8,753 nt of DNA, taken from the NCBI GenBank assembly GCA_022353185.1, contig JAKRWB010000589.1:1-8753 (forward strand). Reading direction: 5' to 3'. Origin of the DNA: ANME-2 cluster archaeon (GTDB taxonomy: Archaea > Halobacteriota > Methanosarcinia > Methanosarcinales > Methanocomedenaceae). A program made the translations under genes and the position numbers. Below are positions 1 to 6,524 of this stretch, in pieces; positions within the stretch are counted from its first letter, which is position 1, and every line of letters starts with the position of its first letter. The notes under the pieces are model-generated. The model searched no databases. It was not told the origin of the DNA and saw only the letters and a program-made list of their open reading frames with translations.

Positions 1-79
1 AAAACACACTCCTGTGCCGCCCAGTTCTATCCAGCCCATGCCCTCGATATACACTTCAGGTTCCACGCTGGGCTCGGTA
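1..79 (-). pseudogene. Fragment of a second pheS copy (internal C-terminal segment)
   Basis: Bases 6-79 match 722-795 inside the intact pheS at 69 of 74 positions, and 41-79 match without a difference. Read on the minus strand in the pheS frame this gives TEPSVEPEVYIEGMGWIELG followed by GTGV, the strand segment near the phenylalanine/ATP site of class II PheRS alpha. Of the five mismatches, four are synonymous and one changes Ala to Thr. This looks like divergence while the sequence was still coding, rather than decay of a recent duplicate. To the right homology stops abruptly at 80, so the N-terminal four fifths of the gene are absent. To the left the match weakens at bases 1-5, but the window ends too soon to show whether the C-terminus continues. 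It could be a truncated paralogue, a recombination remnant from a related strain, or a short captured fragment. Confidence 0.75.
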
Positions 80-421
80 ACCCATAAGCTTGAGACTGGG
101 TCGTTGCTGGGATTCCCGGGGAGTAAAAAGTTGACCAATGAGGAGACCCCAGAACTTAATTATCTGAAAGCTTTCTGATAAATTACCATTAATGCCTTGT
201 GAACAAAAATTAACACATTTCACACATTTCAGTATCTTACACAGTACCAATTCATTTAAGTAGTAGAATGTGCTTTTCTAGTGAAGCGATTAAAGCTTCC
301 AATGGTAATATGAAAAAAAATAAAATATCGATAGGAGGTGGTAATGGTAGTTTTTGCAAATCTTTAAATCTGTATTTTGTTTTAAAATATACCGTTATTC
401 AAAACTATAAGGAAGTGAAAA

Positions 422-484
422 ATGTTAATTAAAATTAACAATTTTGAATTTTTAATTTTAGTGACAATCTTATTTTGTCTCTAA
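422..484 (+). CDS. Possible 20-residue hydrophobic peptide (tentative)
   Basis: ATG 422 opens 20 codons ending at TAA 482-484. The peptide begins MLIKINN and continues with a run rich in Leu, Ile, Val and Phe, ending FCL, long enough for one short membrane helix. A TATA-like tract (TTTAAAATATA, 381-391) lies about 25 bp before 411. GGAAGTGA at 411-418 resembles a Shine-Dalgarno site with one mismatch, but it sits only three bases before the ATG. A G/C-rich hairpin follows 13 bases after the stop. The order promoter, ribosome site, ORF and hairpin is what a small gene would show, yet AT-rich DNA makes TATA-like tracts and hydrophobic codons by chance. No family is recognised. Confidence 0.15.
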   Translation: MLIKINNFEFLILVTILFCL

Positions 485-497
485 GAATATAGATGAG

Positions 498-520
498 GGG
501 AGGGGGTTTCACTCCCTCCC
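498..520. terminator. G/C-rich hairpin downstream of pheS
   Basis: gggaggg (498-504) pairs perfectly with ccctccc (514-520) around a 9-base loop, in otherwise AT-rich DNA. On the minus strand it lies about 38 bases after the pheS stop, where a 3' hairpin or RNA-stabilising end would sit. On the plus strand it follows the possible small ORF ending at 484. No strong T run follows it on either strand, so intrinsic termination is only a guess. Confidence 0.35.
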
Positions 521-539
521 AAATTTAGGCGCTAGACTG

Positions 540-560
540 ATGCCCACGATATACACTTCA
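540..560 (-). repeat. 21-nt direct repeat of the pheS internal segment, at the pheS stop
   Basis: Bases 540-560 equal bases 38-58 at 20 of 21 positions; the only difference is at 546 versus 44. The same block occurs inside intact pheS at 754-774 with one further difference. All copies have the same orientation. Within pheS the block encodes EVYIEGM. Here it is out of frame and supplies the TGA stop of pheS (558-560). A match of this length is unlikely by chance in under 9 kb, so it probably records a recombination or copying event at the 3' end of the gene. Together with 38-58 it brackets the AT-rich spacer as a direct repeat pair. Confidence 0.6.
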
Positions 561-2048
561 ATCCCCACACACAGGACTCTTCCTCAACCAATCAATATCT
601 GACTGGTACAACTCCCGCAGATCCCTCAACCCCAGTCTCAACATTGCCAGCCTGCTGACGCCCAGTCCCCAAGCCAGTACCGGATGTTTGATACCCAGCG
701 GTTCAGTGACCTCCTTGCGGAACACCCCTGCTCCGCCCAGTTCAATCCAGCCCATACCCTCGATATACACTTCAGGTTCCACGCTGGGCTCGGTATAAGG
801 GAAATAGGCTGGCCTGAACCTGACATTATCAAAACCCATCCTGTGGTAGAATTCCATCAAAAGTCCAAGCAGGTCTGCGAAACCCATACCCTCGTCCATG
901 ACCACACCTTCCAGTTGCTCGAATTCAGGGGTGTGGGTAGGGTCAATGGTCTCACGCCGGTAGGCCCGGTCGATGCAGAATGCCTTTACCGGGGGTTCGG
1001 GATTATCTGCAAGGTGTTTAATAGTGATGGCAGTGGTGTGGGTGCGCAGTACGTTCATCCGGGCAATGTCAGCACTCCATTTATATCCCCAGCCTTTACT
1101 CGCTATGTCGCCACCATGTTCATGCATGGCAGCCACGGATGATGTGAATTCTTCTGGCAGGTCGCTGGTACTGTCCAGGTGGAAGGTATCCTGCATCTCA
1201 CGGGCAGGATGGTCCTGTGGCTGGAACAGGGCATCAAAATTCCAAAAACTGCTCTGGATAATATCTCCCTTGATCTCAGTAAATCCCATTTCAAGGAAAA
1301 TCTGGCGCATCTCATCGATGAGCCGCTGGTACGGGTGTATCTTGGCGCCGTAAATGGGCTGCACCGGCGCATTGATGTTGTATGGGCGCAGGTGTTTCTG
1401 TTTCCATTCACCAGTCCTGATAAGGTCTGATGTGAGCTGAGCCACTTCTTCCTCCATAGTGATGCCAGTCTTGAATATTGCCTCGCCCTGCTCGGTGATG
1501 GTGATAGTTCGTGTTTTTTCTTCACTTACCTCTATCAGGTTGCGCTTGACCAGTTCTTTTGCTACTTTTATTTGTATGTCCCCTAAAACGGTCTCTGACC
1601 CTTCTGCGCTCTCTTTTAGTCTGGCCAGTAGTTGCTCATCCTCACCCGTGCCAGGAATTTCGCCGGGAATGAGTTTACCGTCCTGTATCTGTGCCCAGCC
1701 CTTCTTACGCAGCCATCCCATGGCGATACCCATTAACTTTGGGCCGAACTGCTCTTTCAGGTCATCTAAAGATGTAGGTTCTGTTACCTTTTCAATGACC
1801 TGGCGCTCAGGCAGACCTACAGAAATATATCCTTCACCTTCACTGGTCAGGTGATAGGTTTCACTGATATTTTCAGATACCTGCACCAGCCCTTTTTCCA
1901 GCAGCATAAAAGCACCCTGCATGGCTGCCTCAACATTTAAACCAGAGGCTTTTGAGAGTGTTATTGGGTCAGTTGTCTTCAGGTCTCCCAGAGATAAGAG
2001 TACCTGCTTTTCATTGGGTATAAGGTCTGATTGCGTAACATTGGCCAT
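558..2048 (-). CDS. pheS: Phenylalanyl-tRNA synthetase alpha subunit, archaeal type
   Basis: PheS is the catalytic chain of the (alpha-beta)2 synthetase that attaches phenylalanine to tRNA-Phe in the cytoplasm. Counting from ATG 2048 (496 aa), residues 1 to about 200 form the winged-helix-rich N-terminal region of archaeal and eukaryotic enzymes. The class II core follows: motif 1 near HPYQRLIDEM (238-247), the conserved QDHPAREMQDTF (278-289), motif 2 in DRAYRRETIDPTHTPEFEQ (360-378), the substrate-site segment around ELGGAGVFR (436-444) and motif 3 GLGVSRLAMLRLGLRDLR (461-478). The C-terminus near DWLRKSP is at the usual place, so the gene looks complete. The frame is open to GTG 2057, but GGTGA at 2054-2058 overlaps that codon and is spaced five bases from ATG 2048, which makes ATG 2048 the likely start. 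The beta-subunit gene is not in the window. The last codons run into a repeated piece of the gene itself. Confidence 0.96.
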   Translation of the reverse strand: MANVTQSDLIPNEKQVLLSLGDLKTTDPITLSKASGLNVEAAMQGAFMLLEKGLVQVSENISETYHLTSEGEGYISVGLPERQVIEKVTEPTSLDDLKEQFGPKLMGIAMGWLRKKGWAQIQDGKLIPGEIPGTGEDEQLLARLKESAEGSETVLGDIQIKVAKELVKRNLIEVSEEKTRTITITEQGEAIFKTGITMEEEVAQLTSDLIRTGEWKQKHLRPYNINAPVQPIYGAKIHPYQRLIDEMRQIFLEMGFTEIKGDIIQSSFWNFDALFQPQDHPAREMQDTFHLDSTSDLPEEFTSSVAAMHEHGGDIASKGWGYKWSADIARMNVLRTHTTAITIKHLADNPEPPVKAFCIDRAYRRETIDPTHTPEFEQLEGVVMDEGMGFADLLGLLMEFYHRMGFDNVRFRPAYFPYTEPSVEPEVYIEGMGWIELGGAGVFRKEVTEPLGIKHPVLAWGLGVSRLAMLRLGLRDLRELYQSDIDWLRKSPVCGD

Positions 2049-2053
2049 TGTTT

Positions 2054-2098
2054 TCACCTTAGTTTCAGGGTATATACTACCCTATAAATGACTTAAAA
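2054..2098 (-). promoter_or_regulatory. Likely pheS promoter and ribosome site
   Basis: On the minus strand TTTATAG (plus 2082-2088) is a plausible TATA element. Transcription would then start near 2060 and give a leader of about 12 bases carrying the GGTGA Shine-Dalgarno at 2054-2058. A second AT-rich tract, TTTTAAG (2092-2098), is an alternative TATA. Placement is by sequence pattern only. Confidence 0.4.
2067..2083. promoter_or_regulatory. Perfect inverted repeat in the pheS promoter (possible operator)
   Basis: agggta (2067-2072) and taccct (2078-2083) form a perfect dyad with a 5-base centre, tatac. It lies between the proposed TATA element and the predicted transcription start of pheS, where a bound repressor would block initiation. 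If transcription starts further upstream it would instead be a short 5'-leader hairpin just before the ribosome site. No known regulator motif is recognised. Confidence 0.35.
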
Positions 2099-2125
2099 CT
2101 ATCCGTATCGATATGGAAATAATTA

Positions 2126-2186
2126 CAAATATTTTTCAACAAGCAGATAACATTATACTTAAATCCAAACGTTTTGGGGATCGATC
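2126..2186 (+). promoter_or_regulatory. Possible promoter of the surface protein/ABC exporter cluster
   Basis: Two AT-rich tracts could act as TATA elements: AAATATTTTTC (2127-2137), which would give a leader of about 28 bases, or TTATACTTAAAT (2153-2164), which would give a nearly leaderless mRNA. Only a weak ribosome-site match (GGGGATC, 2176-2182) precedes ATG 2187, so the choice is open. Confidence 0.25.
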
Positions 2187-3230
2187 ATGAACAGATTACT
2201 ATTGATGGTGTTTCTGATATCAATCTTACTTGTCCAGTCAAGCGGTGAGAATATTCCACCCAATAAATGGACATTTACTGATGACTATTTCACTGCATAC
2301 GGCAGTCCCGAGATGGTCGTAAGTATTGCAGGTAACCCTGAATATGATAGAGGAGAGACATCTACCATACTGGTCCAGGTCATGAACCAGGGCAAGATAA
2401 CGGGATTTAAATCAGAGGACAAGGCCATCGGTCCCAATGAAATTGCCCTTTCAAAGATAGAACAGCAACAGGAATACGGCATTACCACAGCAGTAGGGGT
2501 AGTGGCCTCCCTGTCTGGAGGTGACATTCCAGTTGATATTAAAACGCCGCCCCAGAGCGCAGGTACCCTTGTCTCCGGACAGGTCTCAATGCCATCAACT
2601 TTTGATATCAAGGTTTGGGACAGTGCCCCTGCCGGAAAATACACAATGAAAGTAGACCTTACCTACCAGTACCAAAAAGATGTCCAGGTGGATGGAAATG
2701 CTTCAAATAACCAGCTCGATTACAATATGCTGTACCAGCATGTTAATGAAACCCATGAAATTTTTATAATTATCAGGGAACAGGCCGATTTTGAAGTAAT
2801 AGAGGTAAGTGGAGACCTCCAACCGGGAAATCCTGGTATCCTTACCGTAACGTTCCAGAACACCGGTGAGGAAACAGCTAATAGGGCCACTGCAAGGTTG
2901 CGATTGTCAGATCCGCTCAGCAGTACTGATTATACTGCCTATTTAGGAGATATGGAACCCGGTGACGAGTCCCAGGCTATGTTCAACATCGATGTGGACT
3001 CTGATGCCACACCAAAGACATATTCGGTCAAAGCCGAAATCGAATATGAAGATGCCCAAGGGGAAACCCGCATATCAGATATTATTTATATTCCTGCACT
3101 GGTCAAGGAGTCAGAGGAAGGAAGTGGGATATTCGGCAATCCTTTGCTGTTGGGTGCAGGTTTGGTGATAATAGCTGCAATAATATTCATATACCTGAAA
3201 AGGCGGGAAGGTGGCAGTGGTAGTGAATAG
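2187..3230 (+). CDS. Secreted, membrane-anchored COG1361-like surface protein
   Basis: This 347-residue protein has a signal peptide (hydrophobic 3-18, cleavage probably around the SSGEN segment) and one C-terminal helix (about 319-337) followed by KRR. The body should therefore lie outside the cell with a short cytoplasmic tail. Residues about 41-195 and 200-303 read as beta-sandwich modules. The second, with repeated patterns such as LQPGNPGILTVTFQNTGE, resembles the CARDB/COG1361 'S-layer-like' domains common in methanogen surface proteins. Sequons NAS (171-173) and NET (187-189) would allow N-glycosylation. It has almost no cysteine, as expected for an exported protein. The stop overlaps the start of the ABC ATPase, so the two are almost certainly co-transcribed and translationally coupled. 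It may be a substrate-handling or accessory part of the exporter, but the exact role is unknown. The family call is by pattern, not by search. Confidence 0.8.
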   Translation: MNRLLLMVFLISILLVQSSGENIPPNKWTFTDDYFTAYGSPEMVVSIAGNPEYDRGETSTILVQVMNQGKITGFKSEDKAIGPNEIALSKIEQQQEYGITTAVGVVASLSGGDIPVDIKTPPQSAGTLVSGQVSMPSTFDIKVWDSAPAGKYTMKVDLTYQYQKDVQVDGNASNNQLDYNMLYQHVNETHEIFIIIREQADFEVIEVSGDLQPGNPGILTVTFQNTGEETANRATARLRLSDPLSSTDYTAYLGDMEPGDESQAMFNIDVDSDATPKTYSVKAEIEYEDAQGETRISDIIYIPALVKESEEGSGIFGNPLLLGAGLVIIAAIIFIYLKRREGGSGSE

Positions 3231-4167
3231 TGATGCTATTATCACTGTGGAGAACCTGGTCAAGAAGTATAACGGTCACACTGCTGTTGATGGAATTTCC
3301 TTTGAGATAAAGAGGGGTGAGATATTCGGGCTGCTCGGGCCAAACGGTGCGGGCAAATCCACTATAATATCTATTCTGTGCTGTCTGCTGGAGCCAAGCC
3401 TGGGCAGGGTGATGATCGATGGTCTTGAGATTAAGAAGAATGCCTCAGATATCAAGAAGATCATAGGTGTAGTGCCCCAGGAGATCAGCCTGTACCCCAC
3501 ACTGACAGCAAGGGAGAACCTTGAATTTTATGGGAAGATATACGGTCTATCTGGCAGGACACTGAAATCGCGGGTAGAAGCACTACTGGACATGGTAGGT
3601 CTGACCGAACGGGCCGACGACCTGCTGGAAGGTTACTCAGGAGGTATGAAACGCAGGATCAATATCGCTGCTGCGCTGCTGCACGAACCCAGGATATTAT
3701 ATTTGGACGAACCATCCACTGGTGTTGACCCCCAGAGCCGCAGGAGGATATACGATACCATCCAGGACCTGAACCGCCAGGGTACAACCGTGCTCCTGAC
3801 CACACACCAGATGGAGGATGCCGAGAAATTGTGCCACCGCATAGCTATAATGGACAAGGGAAAGCTAGTAGCCCTGGATACACTAAAAGGACTGCTGGAG
3901 TTGGTTGGTGAGAGTGATTTGATCCATGTGCTGGCGACAGAGATACTGCCCGGACCTGTGGAATCTATTAAACGTATGCCGAATGTCCAGAAGGTATCGC
4001 TGGATGAAGGGAACATGACCATCCAACTGGTACGGGGCAGGGAATCGCTGGTCGGAATTATCGATATCCTGGTATCTGCAGGAACACGGGTTGAGTCCAT
4101 CTACATCAAGGAACCTGACCTTGAATCTCTGTTCCTTCACCTGACCGGGACAAGTTTGAGAGGGTAA
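3223..4167 (+). CDS. ABC exporter ATPase, ABC-2 type (CcmA/DrrA family)
   Basis: This is the nucleotide-binding subunit of an ABC transporter, 314 aa from GTG 3223. All key motifs are intact: Walker A GPNGAGKST (39-47), Q-loop VPQE (Gln86), signature YSGGM (138-142), Walker B ILYLDEPSTG (159-168) and the switch His in LLTTHQ (195). Residues about 230-314 form the extra C-terminal domain seen in DrrA/CcmA-like exporters (DUF4162 type). The frame has in-phase GTG codons at 3211, 3217 and 3223; I prefer 3223 because AAGGTGG (3208-3214) then sits eight bases upstream. Any of these starts overlaps the preceding gene. The permease follows after three bases, so ATPase and permease form one complex. 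The substrate cannot be read from sequence; drugs, lipids, peptides and surface components are all handled by this family. Confidence 0.93.
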   Translation: MNSDAIITVENLVKKYNGHTAVDGISFEIKRGEIFGLLGPNGAGKSTIISILCCLLEPSLGRVMIDGLEIKKNASDIKKIIGVVPQEISLYPTLTARENLEFYGKIYGLSGRTLKSRVEALLDMVGLTERADDLLEGYSGGMKRRINIAAALLHEPRILYLDEPSTGVDPQSRRRIYDTIQDLNRQGTTVLLTTHQMEDAEKLCHRIAIMDKGKLVALDTLKGLLELVGESDLIHVLATEILPGPVESIKRMPNVQKVSLDEGNMTIQLVRGRESLVGIIDILVSAGTRVESIYIKEPDLESLFLHLTGTSLRG

Positions 4168-4170
4168 AAA

Positions 4171-5352
4171 ATGAAGTTCCATATCATCGCTGCCAAGGAC
4201 CTGAAAATTATACTGCGGGACCGAAATGCCCTCCTGATGATGTTCCTGGTGCCAATGTTGATAATATCTGTTTCCGGGCTGGCACTGGGCGGTGATTTCG
4301 AACAGAACATACGGATCGGTGTACTAATAGTGGACCTGGACAACGATAAGATATCCAGGGGTTTTGTGGAGTTCCTGGAAAATGTTGATATCCTGGATGT
4401 TGATATGGAATCAAATGAGTTCGCTGCCAGGGATAGGGTCAAGAACCAGGAATACGGCAGGCTGGTAATTATCCCCCTGGGTTTTACTGAATCAGTTATG
4501 ACAGGACAGGATACCGAATTGCTGATCATTACAAACCCTACTGAGGAATCCCAGAACACAGTGCTGGAAAAGATAGTAGAAAGTTATGCCAGCAGGATAT
4601 CAACCAATGTTGTGGTTGTAAAAACAGCAAGTGCATATGGAATCCCAGTCCATACAGAGGAGCAGATACAGGAAATTGTTGATACAGCAGAACAGTTCGT
4701 ACAGCCCCCGCCCGTGGAAGTGAGAGTTGAAAGTACCACATCTAACCTGGCAGAATTCTCGTCCTTTACCCAGTATGTGCCAGGGTTCGCTGTAATGTTC
4801 CTCCTGTTCACAACAGTACAGATCGGATCGGTAAGCCTGATAAAAGAACAGGAAGCAGGGACACTGAGACGGCTGGTAACCGCCCCCATCAGCAGGGCAG
4901 AGATCATCGGGGGTAAGATTGCCAGTACATTTATCAGGGGATTTGTGCAGCTTACTGTCCTGATGTATTTTGGAAATGTGGTCTTTGGCCTGGACCTGGG
5001 TAGTGATACGCTGGCCCTATTGATATTGATAGCTGCAATCACACTGGCATCCACTGGCCTGGGGCTACTGGTGGCTGTACTGGTTAATACAGCAGATCAG
5101 GCAGATTCTGTATCCCTCCTGCTGGTATTGATAATGTCTGCCGTGGGCGGTTCATGGTGGCCGCTGTTCATTGAGCCCCAGTTCATGCAGGATATGGCGC
5201 ATTTCACAATAACGGCATGGGCCATGGAAGGGTTCTATGACCTGCTGTATTTCGACCTGGGATTGGCCGGAATAGTGGAAGAAGTGGGTATGCTGGTGTT
5301 GATGATGATTCTATTTTTTGGGATTGCTATTAAACGATTCAGTTTAGAATAA
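4171..5352 (+). CDS. ABC-2 type exporter permease
   Basis: This is the membrane subunit that partners the upstream ATPase, 393 aa, in the half-transporter arrangement that works as a homodimer. A first helix (about 20-40) is followed by a large extracytoplasmic domain (about 41-200). A cluster of about five helices then follows (near 204-222, 253-273, 280-305, 313-327 and 366-387), the layout of ABC2_membrane_3 proteins such as YhgE, NatB or YbhR relatives. Two conserved stretches are visible: EQEAGTLRRLVTAPISRAEI (226-245), the cytoplasmic coupling region after helix 2, and SAVGGSWWP (323-331) near the last helices. GAGAGGG just before ATG 4171 serves as ribosome site and overlaps the end of the ATPase gene. 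No truncation is seen. The gene ends nine bases before the convergent membrane-protein gene, with no clear terminator between them. Confidence 0.93.
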   Translation: MKFHIIAAKDLKIILRDRNALLMMFLVPMLIISVSGLALGGDFEQNIRIGVLIVDLDNDKISRGFVEFLENVDILDVDMESNEFAARDRVKNQEYGRLVIIPLGFTESVMTGQDTELLIITNPTEESQNTVLEKIVESYASRISTNVVVVKTASAYGIPVHTEEQIQEIVDTAEQFVQPPPVEVRVESTTSNLAEFSSFTQYVPGFAVMFLLFTTVQIGSVSLIKEQEAGTLRRLVTAPISRAEIIGGKIASTFIRGFVQLTVLMYFGNVVFGLDLGSDTLALLILIAAITLASTGLGLLVAVLVNTADQADSVSLLLVLIMSAVGGSWWPLFIEPQFMQDMAHFTITAWAMEGFYDLLYFDLGLAGIVEEVGMLVLMMILFFGIAIKRFSLE

Positions 5353-5361
5353 ACCGAATGT

Positions 5362-5823
5362 TCAGATAAAGTATGAAAGCAACGCATTCCCAAACAGCAT
5401 CAGGATAATAAATTTTAACAATTTACCAGAAAAACACCCTATTGTATACAACCGCACCGGGAAGCGTGAGAATCCTGCTATAAACGTAACCACTTCAAAA
5501 GGAAACGGAGTCAGAGCACCCAGGAAAACTACTGTAATACCTATCCATTCATGCATATTGAACCAACCGTGAATTCGTTCTCCAATCCCACCTTTATTGA
5601 AGCGTCCGGCAATGGCCTCACTTCCCCTGCCAAGGAAATATGTCGTAAGACTTCCCAGGGTGGCACCGGCAGAGACCACCAGCACTGTTGGCATAAGCGG
5701 GAATCCCAGAGCCGGAAGACCTGCTACAACGGGCTCCATGAATATGGGGAGCAGGCTGCTGGCAATAAATGACATTACAAAGATGCCTAAATAAGTTCCT
5801 GGTGCTATTATGTTTTCAATCAA
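5362..5823 (-). CDS. Small VTT/DedA-family (YqaA-like) membrane protein
   Basis: This protein of 153 aa is almost wholly hydrophobic with several membrane helices. It carries the VTT (DedA/SNARE-associated) pattern: GATLGSLTTYFLGRG (53-67) with the conserved Gly-rich turn and Arg, then GALTPFPFEVVTFIAGFSRF (102-121) with the Pro and Glu typical of the re-entrant segment, and a final GKLLKFIILMLFG (133-145). The length fits the short YqaA branch (COG1238). DedA-type proteins have been linked to lipid-carrier or phospholipid flipping and membrane homeostasis; the role of the archaeal YqaA branch is not established. The start is TTG 5821-5823, chosen because GAGG (plus 5831-5834) lies seven bases upstream and no ATG is available nearby. 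It converges on the ABC permease and diverges from the HHE gene. Confidence 0.88.
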   Translation of the reverse strand: MIENIIAPGTYLGIFVMSFIASSLLPIFMEPVVAGLPALGFPLMPTVLVVSAGATLGSLTTYFLGRGSEAIAGRFNKGGIGERIHGWFNMHEWIGITVVFLGALTPFPFEVVTFIAGFSRFPVRLYTIGCFSGKLLKFIILMLFGNALLSYFI

Positions 5824-5919
5824 TAGATATCCTCGAACATTGGGAAGTCTGACAATAGTACATATATTTTATATCTCTTGTGGATTATGAAGGTGACACG
5901 TAATATAAAGGTGAACTAT
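5824..5919. promoter_or_regulatory. Shared divergent promoter with symmetrical TATA element
   Basis: The core atata-ttt-tatat (5862-5874) is a perfect dyad and gives a TATA-like element on both strands. Rightward, transcription would start near 5893, ahead of AAAGGTGA (5907-5914) and ATG 5920. Leftward, it would start near 5842, ahead of GAGG (5831-5834) and TTG 5823. AAGGTGA also occurs once more at 5890-5896 but no start codon follows it at the right distance. Confidence 0.45.
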
Positions 5920-6480
5920 ATGGACCCTGTTAAACAATTAATGGATGAACATCGGGTAATTGAAAGATTATTGGATGTATTTGATAAAATTATCGCAGGT
6001 ACGGAGAACGGTATTAATGTCTCTCCTGAATTGGTGATGAAAAATGTCGGTATGCTCATGGAATGTGCCAATGAATATCATGGCGCAAAAGAGGAAGATG
6101 TAATCATACCATATCTGGAAGAAAAGGGAAAAACAGAACTTAAGGCGGCACTCGTGTCTTTTTCAAATGAATATGATGCATGTCTGAAATATATGGATAA
6201 CATCCTCGAGGTTTTGGATGATTATGCTTCAGGTGATCTGAGTGTGACTATGAAGATTGTCGAAAACGGTCTTAAGTTCATAGAAGAGGTCAGGCCCATT
6301 TTCGAAAAGGAAGACGAGGCTGTGTTCAAATTATTGAAAAAGGGTTTGAGTAAAGAAGAACTGGAAGAACTTGGTGAAATGATACAGGAATTCGAGTATT
6401 CCTGGCCCGGGCCAATGATTGGGAACTACCAAAAAATGGTGCGGGATATGGAACGCGACGCGGGCCGGATAATTTGGTGA
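5920..6480 (+). CDS. Hemerythrin-like HHE domain protein with incomplete ligand set
   Basis: HHE proteins are four-helix bundles that usually hold a di-iron site and bind O2, NO or iron. This one is 186 aa and strongly charged and helical. It begins MDPVKQLMDEHRVIERLLDV, a typical family start with the first ligand His11. HGAKEED (54-60) fits the HxxxE ligand pair (His54, Glu58), and EKEDEAVF (129-136) keeps the final Glu (131). Two expected histidines appear replaced: NEYDACLKYM (83-92) has Tyr where an EH pair is usual, and IFEKED (127-132) has Ile where HIxKE is usual. Metal binding may therefore be altered or lost. The frame is open from TTG 5878, but the predicted transcription start and AAAGGTGA (5907-5914), five bases before the codon, favour ATG 5920. 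proS follows after 44 bases. A role in oxygen or nitric oxide response is possible but not shown. Confidence 0.85.
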   Translation: MDPVKQLMDEHRVIERLLDVFDKIIAGTENGINVSPELVMKNVGMLMECANEYHGAKEEDVIIPYLEEKGKTELKAALVSFSNEYDACLKYMDNILEVLDDYASGDLSVTMKIVENGLKFIEEVRPIFEKEDEAVFKLLKKGLSKEELEELGEMIQEFEYSWPGPMIGNYQKMVRDMERDAGRIIW

Positions 6481-6486
6481 TAACCG

Positions 6487-6524
6487 AAAATAATATCACT
6501 TTACCCATCTTCTAAAACCCTAAT
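6487..6524 (+). promoter_or_regulatory. Possible proS promoter giving a leaderless or near-leaderless mRNA
   Basis: AAAATAATATC (6487-6497) resembles a TATA element about 30 bases before ATG 6525. No Shine-Dalgarno match is visible before 6525, unlike most other genes in the window. Together these suggest transcription starting at or just before the start codon; read-through from the HHE gene is the alternative. Confidence 0.35.

Larger units (their letters stand above)
80..539. other. AT-rich spacer without a convincing large gene
   Basis: This 460-bp stretch separates the pheS fragment from pheS. It is much richer in A and T than its surroundings, with long A and T runs (for example the A8 run near 313) and AT inverted repeats such as gttaatt/aattaac at 424-439. 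A minus-strand open frame covers 56-250 but shows no recognisable family and runs into the pheS fragment in the wrong frame, so I do not call it. A strong GGAGGTG at 334-340 precedes ATG 344, but that frame has only seven codons. The only candidates are the 20-codon ORF at 422-484 and the hairpin at 498-520, listed separately. The A-rich tract at 312-327 reads as T-rich on the minus strand and could also end pheS transcription. Confidence 0.6.

Noticed and set aside
85..125. Stretch resembling a tRNA T-arm (tgggattcccggggag)
   Set aside because: No acceptor, D or anticodon arms can be folded around it.
56..250. Minus-strand 64-codon frame running into the pheS fragment
   Set aside because: It reads the pheS-derived part in the wrong frame and its remainder matches no family I know.
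344..367. Strong GGAGGTG ribosome site (334-340) before an ATG
   Set aside because: The frame holds only seven codons and the spacing is three bases. It could be a remnant, but there is too little to call a gene.
1..795. Repeat pair 1-79 and 717-795 as a template/variable repeat of a diversity-generating element
   Set aside because: The differences are mostly synonymous and not focused on adenines, and no reverse transcriptase is present in the window.
684..1142. Long plus-strand frames across pheS (also 973-1353 and 1459-1854)
   Set aside because: They lie antisense to a clearly real pheS, have no recognisable domains, and reflect its codon pattern.
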